A stretch of DNA of 64,000 nt from Tetraselmis striata (lineage: Eukaryota > Chlorophyta > Chlorodendrophyceae > Chlorodendrales > Chlorodendraceae): contig VCJN01000770.1 of NCBI GenBank assembly GCA_006384855.1, positions 115,116 to 179,115 on the forward strand, read 5' to 3'. Positions 36,265-47,400 of the stretch are shown here, piece by piece. Position 1 is the first letter of the stretch; each line of letters begins with the position of its first letter. The position numbers were made by a program, and so were the translations under genes. The notes beneath the pieces were generated by a model, which saw nothing but the letters and a program-made list of their open reading frames with translations, was not told where the DNA came from and made no database searches.

Positions 36265-37749
36265 TCAGCCACCACGCTTGCGCTTGGAAGATATCATACA
36301 TGCTTGTTCGGGTTTGGTGGGGCAGGAGGCACACCAGCGTGCTGAAACGTGCCCCTCTCCGGGCAGTCCCAAGGTGGGTGTGCTCTTACCGCACTCGCAC
36401 CTCTTCTTCACTACATTCGGTGCGGTGTCCGGCTTTGCGGGGCACGACGCACACCAGCGTGCTGAGGCAGGACCTTCTCCAGGTAGTCCGAAGGAGGGCG
36501 TCTTCGTGCCGCACTCGCACCTCTTTTTCATCACATTCACTGCGGTGGCCGGCTTTGTGGGGCAGGAGGCACACCAGCGAGCAGAGGCGCCGTCCTCCCC
36601 TAATGCGGCAAAGCATGGTCTGCTCTTGCCACACTCGCACCGCTTGCCCACTAAGTTCCTTGCGTTCTCAGGCTTGGTGGGGCAGGACGCGCACCACCGA
36701 GCTGAGGCACGTGCTTCTCCTAGCAGCCCAATGGTGGCTCCCCTCTCGCCACACTCGCACCTCTTGTGTATCACATCCACTGCGGTGTCCGGCTTGGTGG
36801 GGCAGGAGGCACACCAGCGAGCAGAGGCACGGCCCGCTCCATGAAGCCCAAAGTATGGTTGGCTCTTGCCACACTCGCAGCGTCTGCTCGCCACATCCAC
36901 TGCCGTGTCCGGCTTGGCGGGGCATAATGCACACCACCGAGCTGAGCTGCGCCCCTCTCCAGGTAGCCCAAAGCATGGCGATCGCTGGCCACACTCGCAC
37001 CTCGCGGCGACCACGTTCACTGCGTTGTCAGGCTTGGTGGGGCATGAGGCGCACCAGCGAGCTGAGGCACGCCCCTCTCCAGGTAGCCCGAAGCTTGGTC
37101 GGCTCTTACCGCACTCGCACCGCTTGTCCACCACATTCACCGCGGTGTCCGGCTTGTTGGGGCATGAGGTGCACCAGCGTGCTGAGGCCCGCCCCTCCCC
37201 AGGCAGCCCAAAGGAGGGCGTTCTCGTGGTGCACTCGCACCTCGCGGCGACCACATTCACTGCGTTGTCAGGCTTGGTGGGGCATGAGGCGCACCAGCGT
37301 GCTGGGACACGGCCTTCTCCAAGCAGCCCGAAGTTTGGTCGACTCTTACCGCACTCGCACCGCTTGTCCACCACATTCACTGCGTTGTCAGGCTTGGTTG
37401 GGCATGAGGCGCACCACCGAGCTGAGACACGTCCCTCTCCAGGTAGACCCAAGGTGGGTTTCTTCTTGGCGCACTCGCACGTTTTGCCCACCACACGCAC
37501 TGCTGTGTCCGGCTTCATGGGGCATGATGCACACCACCTCATTGAGGTACGCCCTTGTCCAGGTAGCCCGAAGCAGGGAGTCCTCGCACCGCACTCGCAC
37601 CTCTTGTGGTGTGTACCTACTTCCGCGTACGGTTTTGTCGGGGACGTCGCGCACCATCTGAGCCCACCTCCAGGCACCCCCAAGCGGGGACATCCCTCGC
37701 CACATTTGCGCGTTTGCGACATCGCGCCTCCCACCTTGTCCGCCTCCAC
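36265..37749 (-). CDS. EsV-1-7-like cysteine-repeat protein, 12 tandem 40-residue repeats
   Basis: An uninterrupted 494-codon frame encodes almost nothing but twelve 40-residue repeats. The consensus is R-C-E-C-G-K-S-x-P-x-F-G-L-P-G-E-G-R-A-S-A-R-W-C-A-S-C-P-x-K-P-D-T-A-V-x-V-V. Cys at positions 1, 3, 23 and 26 suggest one metal-binding knuckle per unit. Repeat 1 is divergent (KCGEGCPRLGVPG) and the last ends in a basic tail (KRKRGG). The layout resembles the EsV-1-7 repeat (C-x4-C-x16-C-x2-H, from memory of the Ectocarpus IMM family): Cys 1, Cys 23 and the ligand at 26 coincide, the second Cys is shifted and the last His is Cys. Molecular function is unknown; EsV-1-7 proteins occur in brown algae, some other protists and large DNA viruses. 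The start is the first ATG; a second lies 9 codons in (37722). An upstream signal-peptide exon is possible. Array 1 is its neighbour and paralogue. Confidence 0.85.
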   Translation of the reverse strand: MEADKVGGAMSQTRKCGEGCPRLGVPGGGLRWCATSPTKPYAEVGTHHKRCECGARTPCFGLPGQGRTSMRWCASCPMKPDTAVRVVGKTCECAKKKPTLGLPGEGRVSARWCASCPTKPDNAVNVVDKRCECGKSRPNFGLLGEGRVPARWCASCPTKPDNAVNVVAARCECTTRTPSFGLPGEGRASARWCTSCPNKPDTAVNVVDKRCECGKSRPSFGLPGEGRASARWCASCPTKPDNAVNVVAARCECGQRSPCFGLPGEGRSSARWCALCPAKPDTAVDVASRRCECGKSQPYFGLHGAGRASARWCASCPTKPDTAVDVIHKRCECGERGATIGLLGEARASARWCASCPTKPENARNLVGKRCECGKSRPCFAALGEDGASARWCASCPTKPATAVNVMKKRCECGTKTPSFGLPGEGPASARWCASCPAKPDTAPNVVKKRCECGKSTPTLGLPGEGHVSARWCASCPTKPEQACMISSKRKRGG

Positions 37750-37774
37750 AAGGATGTGCAGGGAGACACCTCCT

Positions 37775-37962
37775 GCGAAGGCCTCCTCGATGGCGCAGTA
37801 GTAGCGCGTTCACAGGCCGGCTGGGCCGACACGGGTATGCAGCGGCGAGCGGAAGTACACTGTCTGGCCACAGGTGGTGCGTCGACCTTCCGACCACAGT
37901 GCCAGCACCACTAGGAGCCTTATGCTGACGCGCGTCATTGTGGTGGCTGGACGTCACAAGAT
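37775..37962. repeat. Duplicated 5' region of the Cys-repeat genes, copy 2
   Basis: Partner of 35040-35218; see there for the shared blocks. On the minus strand it contains ATG at 37936-37938 followed by about 42 codons (MTRVSIRLLVVLALWSEG, then TVYFRSPLHTRVGPAGL) before a stop. The hydrophobic start suggests secretion if this is the true first exon. Confidence 0.7.
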
Positions 37963-38994
37963 GAAAGGTGTATGGTGCTTCACACAGAAACGCGACGCGG
38001 TGGCGACGCGCGACACGAAGCGTTATTGTGCTCTACTGCCTGCTTGTTCAATGCCAGCGGGGGCAGCGCGACGTTTTTGGAGGGGCTGTGCCACTCGCAT
38101 TTGGTATGTAAACACGGTGCATTACAGTAGTCTTAGCCAGTCCGAAGTGCCGGTCTCATCTGTTCACTCATCCCTTTCTCTTGAGTACAGTAGCCGAAAT
38201 TTGACACCGGTGCGACCTGTGTTCTATAAAGTACTGGAATCCGTAGGGGACAAACCTGAAATGCAATGGGTCGACCCGCGTGGAATTTCGAATAATTTTC
38301 TTGGTTACAGGGAGAGCGTCCAGAGAATGCACGGAAAGCACTACTGGGAAGGAAAATAAGTATCAGTGGAATTTCGTCGATAGGTATCTGCCGGATCTGT
38401 CGGGGTGGTGGCTCACGTCTGGGCGACGTACAGTACGGGTAGCCTCTTTGCGACTATTTGGTGCCACCAGGCAAATAAAGTCGTACAGGCGCAATTCTCG
38501 CGTCGTAGTAACTCACTAGCGACTCACTCGGAGTCCGAGATGACGATGTCAATGGTCGCTAGACCATCAACAGGGACAGCACAGGTTATCTCGTCAATAG
38601 ACCGTAACCAGCAACAGCAACAGCAAAGTAAGGATTATCTCAATAGATTTTTTACATCAGTGCTTTAACGTAGCCGTACTACAAAGAGAAGTGTTTTAGA
38701 TGTTGAAATTGTATCTTGTCATTGAATATGTAGACAACAGCAACATAGATATATGTATGCTGTCTCGGTGTACATATATATCTCGGCAACAATAGCAAAA
38801 AAAAAACAGCAAAGGCAGCAGTACCTTACCTCGTCATTCAAACAGTATCTTGTCCATAAAGTTCCAACAGCAACAGCAACAGCAACAGGTAGCGACCACT
38901 TGAACACAACGCCCTTGCGCGAGCGACCCCTAGAAAATGCGCCTCACCGACGACTGATCGGCCGGGCTGAGGGAAGGGCATCTGCACGAGGTAG
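37963..38994. other. Intergenic between array 2 and RRP8 (head-to-head)
   Basis: This is a shared upstream region for the leftward Cys-repeat gene and the rightward RRP8. It contains short CAA/CAG-rich runs (38607-38626 and 38866-38888) and AT-rich sequence around 38640-38800. No gene is visible; TATA-like words are too common in the AT-rich part to call a promoter. Confidence 0.4.
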
Positions 38995-41900
38995 ATGGCG
39001 TTCACGGTGCCTGACTGGGGGGCGGGCTCGGGACAGGACTACGCCTTCCTGTCGCCGGTGCTGGTGGCGGCGGTGGCGGAGGGCGGCGGCGGCAATACGA
39101 TCGGTACGCCGGCGGCAGCGGCGCTGGAGCGGGGCGTGTCGCCGGCGGAGCTTGGGCGGCCGCTCGGGGAGGCGGTCTCCGCCGGTAAGAAAGGGAAGAA
39201 GGCGAAGAAGCAGCGCAAAGAGGCGGCGGCGGCGGCGCCTGAAAGGGAAGCGGCGGATCAGGGCGACGCGCGGCAGCGGCCGGGGAAGCGCGCCGCGGCT
39301 GGCGGCGAGGCGGAGAGTGAAGCACATAAAAAGACAAAGAAAAAGAAGAACAAGGGGAAGGGCGAGGGGGAGCCGGCGCCCGCGGCGGCGGCGGCGGATG
39401 CGGCTGGAGATGCGCCAGCGGAGGGAGTCCTGTCTGAGGCAGCGCCCAAAGCGCCAAAGCGCTGCCGCAACAAGTTCAAGGCGGCGCTGGCGGGGGCCAC
39501 CGCGGCCGCGCCGCAACCGACAGAGAGCAGTCAGCAGAAGACGGGAAAAAAGGACAGGAAGTGGAAGAATGGCCTGGAGCGGGCTGCGCCGGATGCGGCA
39601 GCTAGCAGTGCGGCGGCTGGCGGCGCGGTGGCGGCGGAGGGCGCGGGGGCGCTGGGGGCGGGGGCTCCGCGCGCGGATGCCGTCGCTAAGAGGAAGGGGA
39701 AGGGGAAGGGGGGACTGCTGGAGCAGATGCGCGCCAAGCTGCAGGTGGGCGCGCCCCGCCGATGCCACCCCTTCCGCTCTGCAATCCCCATTCCTTCCCT
39801 CATGCCCCATCCTATGAAATTAAGAGCCTTTCTGCCGGCTCCCCGGGCTCGAATCGGCTCCCGCGGTGGCGTTGGGGCATGGGACAGGGGACATCCCAGT
39901 GGGGCACAGCCGGGAATGCGTACACGGCTGTGCCGGGTTGTAGGAGGCCCGTGGCGGGTGATAGCGCGCATCCAGGACCGCTTCCATGCCCGGCCCCCGC
40001 ACCCACATCCGTTGCCGCCTCCGTACGGCCTCGCGGGCGGGCAGACTCCAGGGCGGGCGGGCACCGTCGGCGGTGCCCTGCTGCGGTGAAATCATCTTAT
40101 TTACACCCCATGGAATGCGAGCCGAGAATCAGACAGTCCCCATCCCCATCCCCATCCCCATCCTCCCTTCCCCTCCCCTCCCCTCCTCTCTCCTCTCCGC
40201 CCCTCTCCTCTCTACATATGGCATGCCGGCCTGCTGGCTGCCCGCCCCAACCGCTCCCCCCGACAGCTGGCTGCTTGCCCACCTTCTGCCGCTCCGCACC
40301 CCCCTGCCCGCCACATCCGCGAGCAGCTGCGCGGCCCCGCTCCATCGTGCTAGAGACAGCCGAGGCCCTGCACACACTGAAACTGATTCCGCCCGCCTGC
40401 CTGCTGCCCGCTGCGCACTGGGCGACCCCTGCAGGGCGGCCACTTCCGCTACCTGAACGAGACGCTGTACACCCAGCCCGGCGGGCGCTCGTTCGAGATG
40501 ATGCAGGAGCAGCCCGAGCTGTTCACGCAGTACCACGAGGGCTTCCGGTCTGCCGCCCCCTCCCACCAGACCCACACCGCCGGTCCTCACGCCAATCCTC
40601 CTTAGCTTCTCTAACACGCCCCGCCTGAGCACTTGCCTCTCAACAGGGTCGGTGGGAATGTTGTCCTACCATAAGTTGGCCTGGGAATGGACTCGCTGTT
40701 AGAGGCATGTCAGGCGATGTGGCCCTGTGGCGTGTAGGGCGTGCTGGCAAGCCACGGCACGCATCTTGTTGCCTACCGCTCCGCTTTGTTTCTGGGTCGC
40801 AAAGCACTGCCGGTAGCAACGCCCCGCGATGGGGCTGGGGGCGGTGACTGAGTAAGGCGGGTGACGGTCGCATCTGGCGCCGCGTAGCGTTATCCAGGCG
40901 CCAATGACATGGTGTGATCTGAGGAGCATGTGTTATAACACCCCTACTACTCCCCCACCCCCCCCCCCCCCCCGCAACCTTCCCCCTGTAGGCTTTGTGC
41001 TTGTCGGGCAGCTCAGCCCCCTGAGCGGCAGCGGTGCATGTGTTTGCAGGCAGCAGACGCTGGGCTGGCCCAAGCTGCCGGTGGAGGTGGCCATCGCGTG
41101 GCTCAAGGCCAAGCCCGCCTCGCTCGTGGTGGCCGACTTCGGGTGCGGCGACGCGCGCCTGGAGGAGGAGGTCGAGCAGAAGGTTGCCCCCCCCGGCTCC
41201 CTTCCTACCTCTCACGGTTTTTCCAGGCCTAGCTAGGCGTCCAACTCGTGGTGGGCCGGAGGGCACTTAGGCCCGCTGTTGCCAAGGCCCCGGGTGCCCC
41301 TCCGTTGCCGCCCTTGAGCCCCCTATCAGGCGGTGCTGCTCACTCGCGCTGCTGCTGGCTGACCCCACTGAGTTGCGCTGCGCCCCCGGCAGGTGTATTC
41401 GCTGGACCTGGTGTCGCAGAAGCCAAACGTCATCGCCTGCGACATGGCAGCCACGCCGCTCAAGGTGTCCCCCCCCCCCCCCCCCCCCCCCCCCCACAAC
41501 CCCCTTCAAAACCCTAAACACTTTAAGCCTAAACCCTAAACTCCCCTCTCGCTTCGCCCTCGAGGTAAAAATCAGGACACCCCCCCTACCACCCCATCAC
41601 TCAGGGCAGCTTGAGATAGCGCACCCAGGGCAAAGATAGGCCACTCAGGGAATTCCAGTCCCAGAAACACGATTCGATTTTCACTTTTGATCTGGAATTC
41701 ACCGCCGGAATTATGAATCTTTGAAATATCCAGTATTCCAGAATTCCAGTAATCGGGCTACCGCTGGGCAAATCTTGCTGATGTCTCTTGACAACGAATC
41801 CAATGGCGAGGCCGTGGTGAGAATGCACCGGCTCCCTGGAATGCAGCTTCAATCCTACAAGATTTCTTGAATTGGGATACATTTTTCTAGACTTCCTCCT

Positions 41901-42754
41901 GGGGGACGTGGCTGCTGCTTACTCATTCTTACTTAGGACATGGAGTCTTGCCCCCCCCCCCCCCCCCCCCTCCCTCCTTTCCTCCCAAAACCATGTCCAC
42001 CAACCCCTATCCAATCGCGTAATTGACCGAACAAATGCGGCCCGTGTGGCCCTGCCCACCGCCGCCCCCCTCGCAGGACGCCTCCATCGACGTTGCGGTG
42101 TTCTGTCTCGCGCTGATGGGCACCAACTACCCGCTCTTCCTGCGCGAGGCGGCGCGCGTGCTGCGGCCGGGCGGCACGCTGTGGATTGCGGAGGTCCGCA
42201 GCCGCTTGTCGGAGGTGAACCCCCCCCCCTCGGGCCGAACAGAGTAGAGCAAATGAGGGCGGTATTACATGTTACAAATGGGTCATGGCCCTTTCGTCAG
42301 CACACCCTATTATATCCCTAAACAAGCACCATAAACCCTGAAACTCCCATCCCAGAAACTCGAAACTTAACCATTAAACCTACAAAATATCACAAAACCC
42401 CAACTTCAACCCCTTAAAGATTAGCCCCTGGCGCTAATTGCCATGGCTAGTCTGACTCGTGCTTGTGGTCCGCGATATGATATGGGTTTTGACCTCTCCC
42501 CCCTCCCCCATTATCCTTTGCTGCCCCCTCCACCCCTTTTACTTTGATGTCAGGGGGAGCTGACGGAGGTGCAGGGCATGAAGGACTTCGTGAGTGCGCT
42601 CAAGCGGCTGGGCTTCGCGCTGCAAGCCAAGGACGCCTCCAACAAGATGTTTGTCATCCTGGAGCTGCTCAAGCGCAACGAGCCGCCGCCGGCGTCCACG
42701 GCGGCCAGCATGCGCTGGCCCACCCTCAAGGCCTGCACCTACAAGCGGCGCTGA
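38995..42754 (+). CDS. RRP8: RRP8, SAM-dependent rRNA (adenine-N1) methyltransferase
   Basis: The yeast and human homologues make m1A in large-subunit rRNA in the nucleolus. Exons: 38995-39744, 40435-40547, 41050-41182, 41393-41464, 42077-42214 and 42554-42754, all phases consistent, about 468 residues. Exon 1 (250 residues) is a low-complexity Lys/Ala/Gly-rich tail with basic blocks ([14 protein letters not shown]) fitting nucleolar targeting. The conserved domain starts [17 protein letters not shown] motif I is [12 protein letters not shown], followed by [22 protein letters not shown] and [20 protein letters not shown]. The C-terminal [19 protein letters not shown] matches the family end, and the protein closes with CTYKRR. 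No key residue is missing. C homopolymers follow the donors of exons 3, 4 and 5. The gene shares a 37963-38994 upstream region with the Cys-repeat gene. Confidence 0.95.
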
Positions 42755-44382
42755 CGCGGTCGGGCGGCTCCAGTCACGCCGCAGCTAGCGACGCCGTGGC
42801 GATGGGTGCCGACGCAGCAGAAATAAGCCCGAATTAAAAAAAAAGTCAAATTCCAAGTCAATGCAAGATGCCACGTTCCTAGCTTATTGGGGCGCAAGTG
42901 TTCATTACGAGTCACTTTATATGTGAGTTTCAAAATGTGCGCTGAATAGTTGCGAATGTCACATGCAGTAGGTGGTTGATTCCGATATACTTATCAGAAG
43001 ATGCGTTGTAGTACTTGTATACCGTAACATTTCATTGGGTTTGCGGGTCAAAAAGTGAACTGTTTTGCATTAAACACTGTCCGTGTGGTATTCGTGGTAT
43101 ATTCTGACCTCTTTCAATATAAATTTAGTTATCTTCTCTTCGTGTGGCGCGCGCGCGCGGGGGGAAGGGCTCAAAAACGAAAATACACCTGCCCATAAAA
43201 GTCCTGCCCCCTTGCCAAGCATCTATTGTACACTCTCCCACAAAATCTTAGCCCTACACGAATCTGGATGTGGGCGCATTGCGGCGCACTGGCATATGGC
43301 CAAAACCACAAGTAGTCTTTTACTTACACCGAAGCTTAGCTTCCATAACCTTGGTTGCAGCGCACCCTCCAAAACGTCGCGCTGATGCATCATTTTTCTG
43401 CAGTGCTATTTTTCCGCTCATAGTGAAAAATGCCGCTTTTCAACAGAAAATTGCACAACGCGATGGCAAGCGCTTCAGCTTCATGGGGTTGCGCATGCCC
43501 CCAAGCTTTTACGCATGGGTAATACGATAGTAAATGAATAAATTGTGGGCAGTGCCATGCCATTTGGGTGATGACAGGCATCGCAGCCGCGCACGCGCCA
43601 CAACCCCTACAGTTTTGTCTGTGCTCCGAAGGGCCTAAGATTGTTAGTCCATTTGTAGCCTAACACGCGACGCCCTATATGGCCCAAGCTTCATCATGTG
43701 GATAGCCCATACCAAAGTCCTTCCGATGCACTGCTGCCACGACGCAGCGCAGGAGGTGTTGGATAGCAGAAAGATAGAATTGATAGGAAAGATAGGCATT
43801 GTGCCAAAGCACCGAATACTGCGAAATCGCAGAAATTTCTACGCATGGCGAGAAAATAATGCCCGGTGATTTGGGGAAACGCTGTAATGAAAACTTGTTT
43901 GTTTACTTGAGACCTGTAGTGGGCTGAGAGTTTGGGCGAGACAGGGCGATGTCAGCGTCAACACAGCATACTACGAGTATAGGAATCATGCGGCGTTTGC
44001 TTTATTCGCATGTTGTGCTAGCGCACAGCATAAACTCCGTGCCATCAATGGTTGCAGCCGGACGCATGAATTACAATTTGTGGGGTTCGCGTATGATATC
44101 ACATTGAAAGCAAAGCATACCAAACCCGCGACAGGCACGCACTCATAACCATTTTGGGTGCTGGGAAGAGGACTTGTTGCCACCCACTACGCATGAGCCA
44201 TGTCCTTGAGTGTCAAACGCGAGCTGGTCTCCCGAACAAGAACGCCTTGTTGTAGCTCCGAGCGACTCAAAACCATGCATACCTCACCTTTCTGAGCACG
44301 GCCAGGGCACGGCTTCAACAACAACGCATCAAAAACGCCTCCAAAACAAAGCATACATCGTCAGGGCAATATTTGTAATCCA
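42755..44382. other. Convergent intergenic region, RRP8 / G-patch gene
   Basis: Mostly low-GC sequence with stops in all frames. A plus-strand frame of 86 codons (43270-43530) is open but unrecognised. An A-rich stretch follows RRP8 by about 80 bases. A short GC dinucleotide run lies at 43150-43160. No RNA gene was seen. Confidence 0.4.
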
Positions 44383-44392
44383 TTTATTTACA
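44383..44392 (-). terminator. Candidate polyadenylation signal of the G-patch gene
   Basis: On the minus strand, about 30 bases after the stop codon, the sequence TGTAAATAAA overlaps the green-algal TGTAA signal and the general AATAAA signal. Position and strand are right for the 3' end of the gene at 44423. No transcript data are available. Confidence 0.4.
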
Positions 44393-44422
44393 CATTATGT
44401 TTGTCATGATGATGATGTTTCA

Positions 44423-47400
44423 TCAGATTGCCCCCATCAACGGCGGCTGATTTGGGCGCGAACGGCGGGCGCTACTCGCTCCGCGGCTGTCGTGGCCGAG
44501 CCCCATCTGGCGCGGGCGGATGGCAGCCTTGATGGGCTCCGCGATGCCCTGCCCGTTGCGGCCGAGTCCCGTGCCCGCGCCGGCGAAGCCCATCTTGGCC
44601 AGCATGCGCGAGCCAAAGCCGGTGGTGTGCCGCTCGAAGCCGCCGTACTGGATGGCCACGCGGTGGCCGGGCGCAGCTTGGCCGCCAACGCCCCCCCGCT
44701 GAGCAGCTTGCACCTGCACCGGCATGGGGAAGGGGGGTTCAGCCAGCCTGTCACTACCCCCCTCCCCCCCCCCCCCCCTCCCTTTCCCCAAATAGTTAGC
44801 ACCTCTACTAAAACTGGAAAGACCCTAACTGCGCAGGGTACTGGTATGTGAACGACAGGTACGCTTCAGGACTCTGGTTTTTAGGGTTTCAAGTTAGGTT
44901 TTTGGTTTAAATACTCGCTTGCGTTTGCCTCTGTGCGCACACTGTGTAACAGCTTGTTTGATGAAACAATTCCGCACGCGAGATGAGTGTCTGGAGCGCC
45001 ATCAGTCGGGGCGCATGTTGCCCACACCACGATCCGCTCTTGCGTGCCCGATTGGCCGATCTCCTACCGGGGCGCCACGTTGTTTGTACGTGTGTGTGTG
45101 GGGGGGGGGGGGGGGGGGGGGGGGCGCCAGGGCGCATCTGGCAACGGGGCGACCGTCGCCGGAAGTACTGCGACGGGTTAGCGGCACGGATACCGGCGCA
45201 CACCGCGTCGTAGATCCAACTAGCCGCACCTTAGTATTGAAGGTTCTACGGGTTTGACTGTAGTTGGTATACGGTGTGTTCGTATTTTGGGTTCAATGCG
45301 CCTTATCTGTGAATTTCTTGAATGGCATGCAATGGCAAGTCCGGAGAGCGACTCTGCTTGGCGGTGTAAGCAGCAAGCCGTCACGTAATTCAATTCAATG
45401 GATTCAATAGGGTACATGTTCGCATGCCCATTCCCCATTTCGTTGCCTTGGGTTCTCCTACATGCTATAACGTTAACCCCCCCCCCCCCCCCCCCAGGTT
45501 TGGTAAAACATTCGTACTGTATTATTTATTCATGTGGAACAGTGTAAGACCAAACAACAATGCACGCAAAGCCCCACTTGACGCTGAAAACACGTTATTC
45601 TCGGGACCCGCAAACCCAATTCAATGATACGGTATTGGGCTTCATGTTTTGGGGAAGCATGGTAATGTGGTTGAGGTTTATTAGGGTTTCACAGGTCATA
45701 CATGACTGTGCTCGAGTTCTGGGGTTTTTGCGACGAGTCATGGCGTGTGAGGTGCTACCGCACCACCCTAAAGCCCCCAGCAGCCAGGCGGGTTCGCACG
45801 TTGCCGCCCTCCTGCGGCGCGCGGCGCTGCGCCCGCCGCTGCTCCTTCTCCGCCTTCTTGCGCGCCTTCTTCTCCTCCGCCTGCCGTGCAGGGGGCAGAG
45901 CGGCAGGCGAGGTCAGTCCCCCCCCCCCTCTCTCACACACTCTTCCTCGTTCAACTCGCCATCCCAATTACTCGCACTAACCTAAACATGGACTGATTTC
46001 TTCGTCAGATTATTCGTCAGAATCTATCATATAGCTATGCCTCCCCCCCTTCCCCCCACCCGAAGGAAAGAATTCTCCATTTATCGAAATCAATGACCAT
46101 GGCATGGCCCCCACTCCCCACCCTCATCCCACATCACACTTTCTTCCTCGTCCAGGTTGCAATCCAAGTTGTTAGCATTTACCGATTGAATTATTTGTCG
46201 GATTATTCAGTCTAAACCCTTTCATGTATGTTTGTTTTTGGTCCCGATTGACGACAATGATCATGGCAGGCACTCCTCCCCCCCTGGGCTGCCCCCCCCC
46301 CCCCCCCCCCCCCAACTAAGATATCCTATTTCATTATAAACACAGCATGGGATGTTAGACATGCCGCCTCCGTTCCCGATGTTGCCCGCGCACAGACCTT
46401 GGTGGCCGCCTTGCCGCGGTGCCACGCGCCGGCCTTCACGCGCGCGTCGCCTCCGCCCACTGACGGCCGCGGCGACGCCGGGTGCGGCGCATCCCGCTGT
46501 CCGGTGTCCATCACGGCGGCACGCACCGTTTGGGAGGGGCTCAAGTCGGGCGCGGCCTCGTCGGCGTCGGAGCTGGCGGCGTCCTCGAGGGTGGTGTCGG
46601 CCGGCATGGCCTCCTCCACCTCCATCATCGCCAGCTGGAACGCCACGGGGATGGCGTCGGCCGGCTTGTTCACAGTCACCCCCTGCCAATCAAACAGAGG
46701 CGAGCGGGGATAGCAAAGGAGAGGAAGGGGGGGGGGGGGGTTGTCAGCGATTGTATGATACACGCACCCAGGTACCACCCCGTTCATCAAGGCATCCCTG
46801 GGCGGTGAGCTGGCGAGACGCCGGGCAAGGAATCAAATGGGTATAATCTGAAGTCCATGAACCTGCATACGACTTCCAATTCCTGGAATTCCAAAACATG
46901 AATTCCATAAATCCTCGGAATTCACCATCAGCCAAAGCACGGTGTAATCAATTCAACTTCCAATGCAATCATGCTTTGGAAATGAATGAATCCTCGGAAT
47001 TCTTGAGTTCAAAATATGAAACGCAAATGCCGATGTGCTGTGTTGCTGTCGCGCGATGAAGATGACCGCGTACGGTGTAGGTGGGATAGGCGGGTGGGTG
47101 GGCAGGAGGGGGTGGGGCGGGAGGGGGGGGAGCGGGGGGTGTGGAGGGGAAGGGGGGTCACCCGCTGCGCCACTTCCACGCTGTCCATGGCGCCCTCCGC
47201 CGCCTCCTCCTCCATGTCATCGGACTCGGAGTAGCCAAGCCCCATGGTCTCCCTGGCGGCCAAATAAACACGGTCAGCCCACCCACCATCCCGCGAGCCT
47301 GCCGCTGCGGAATCCGAGCGCGATGTATTGGTAGTGGTAGTAGTAGCAGTAGCAGTAGTAGAGGCAGTAGTAGAGGCAGCAGTAGTAGTAGTAATAGTAG

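Noticed and set aside
33990-37749. CRISPR-like array because of regular 120-bp repeats
   Set aside because: The repeats are coding, 120 bp long without unique spacers, and in a eukaryotic setting.
36280-37801. Plus-strand frames of 300-450 codons across the Cys-repeat array
   Set aside because: They repeat because the DNA repeats. Only the minus frame gives regular Cys spacing, a sensible start and a C-terminal stop matching the paralogue.
38944-39810. 288-codon minus-strand frame, Arg-rich
   Set aside because: It is the antisense shadow of the GC-rich, low-complexity first exon of RRP8.
39745-40089. Extension of the RRP8 first exon past 39744
   Set aside because: The family domain resumes at 40435 after a good donor (CAG|GTGGGC) and acceptor. 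The extension has no conserved sequence.
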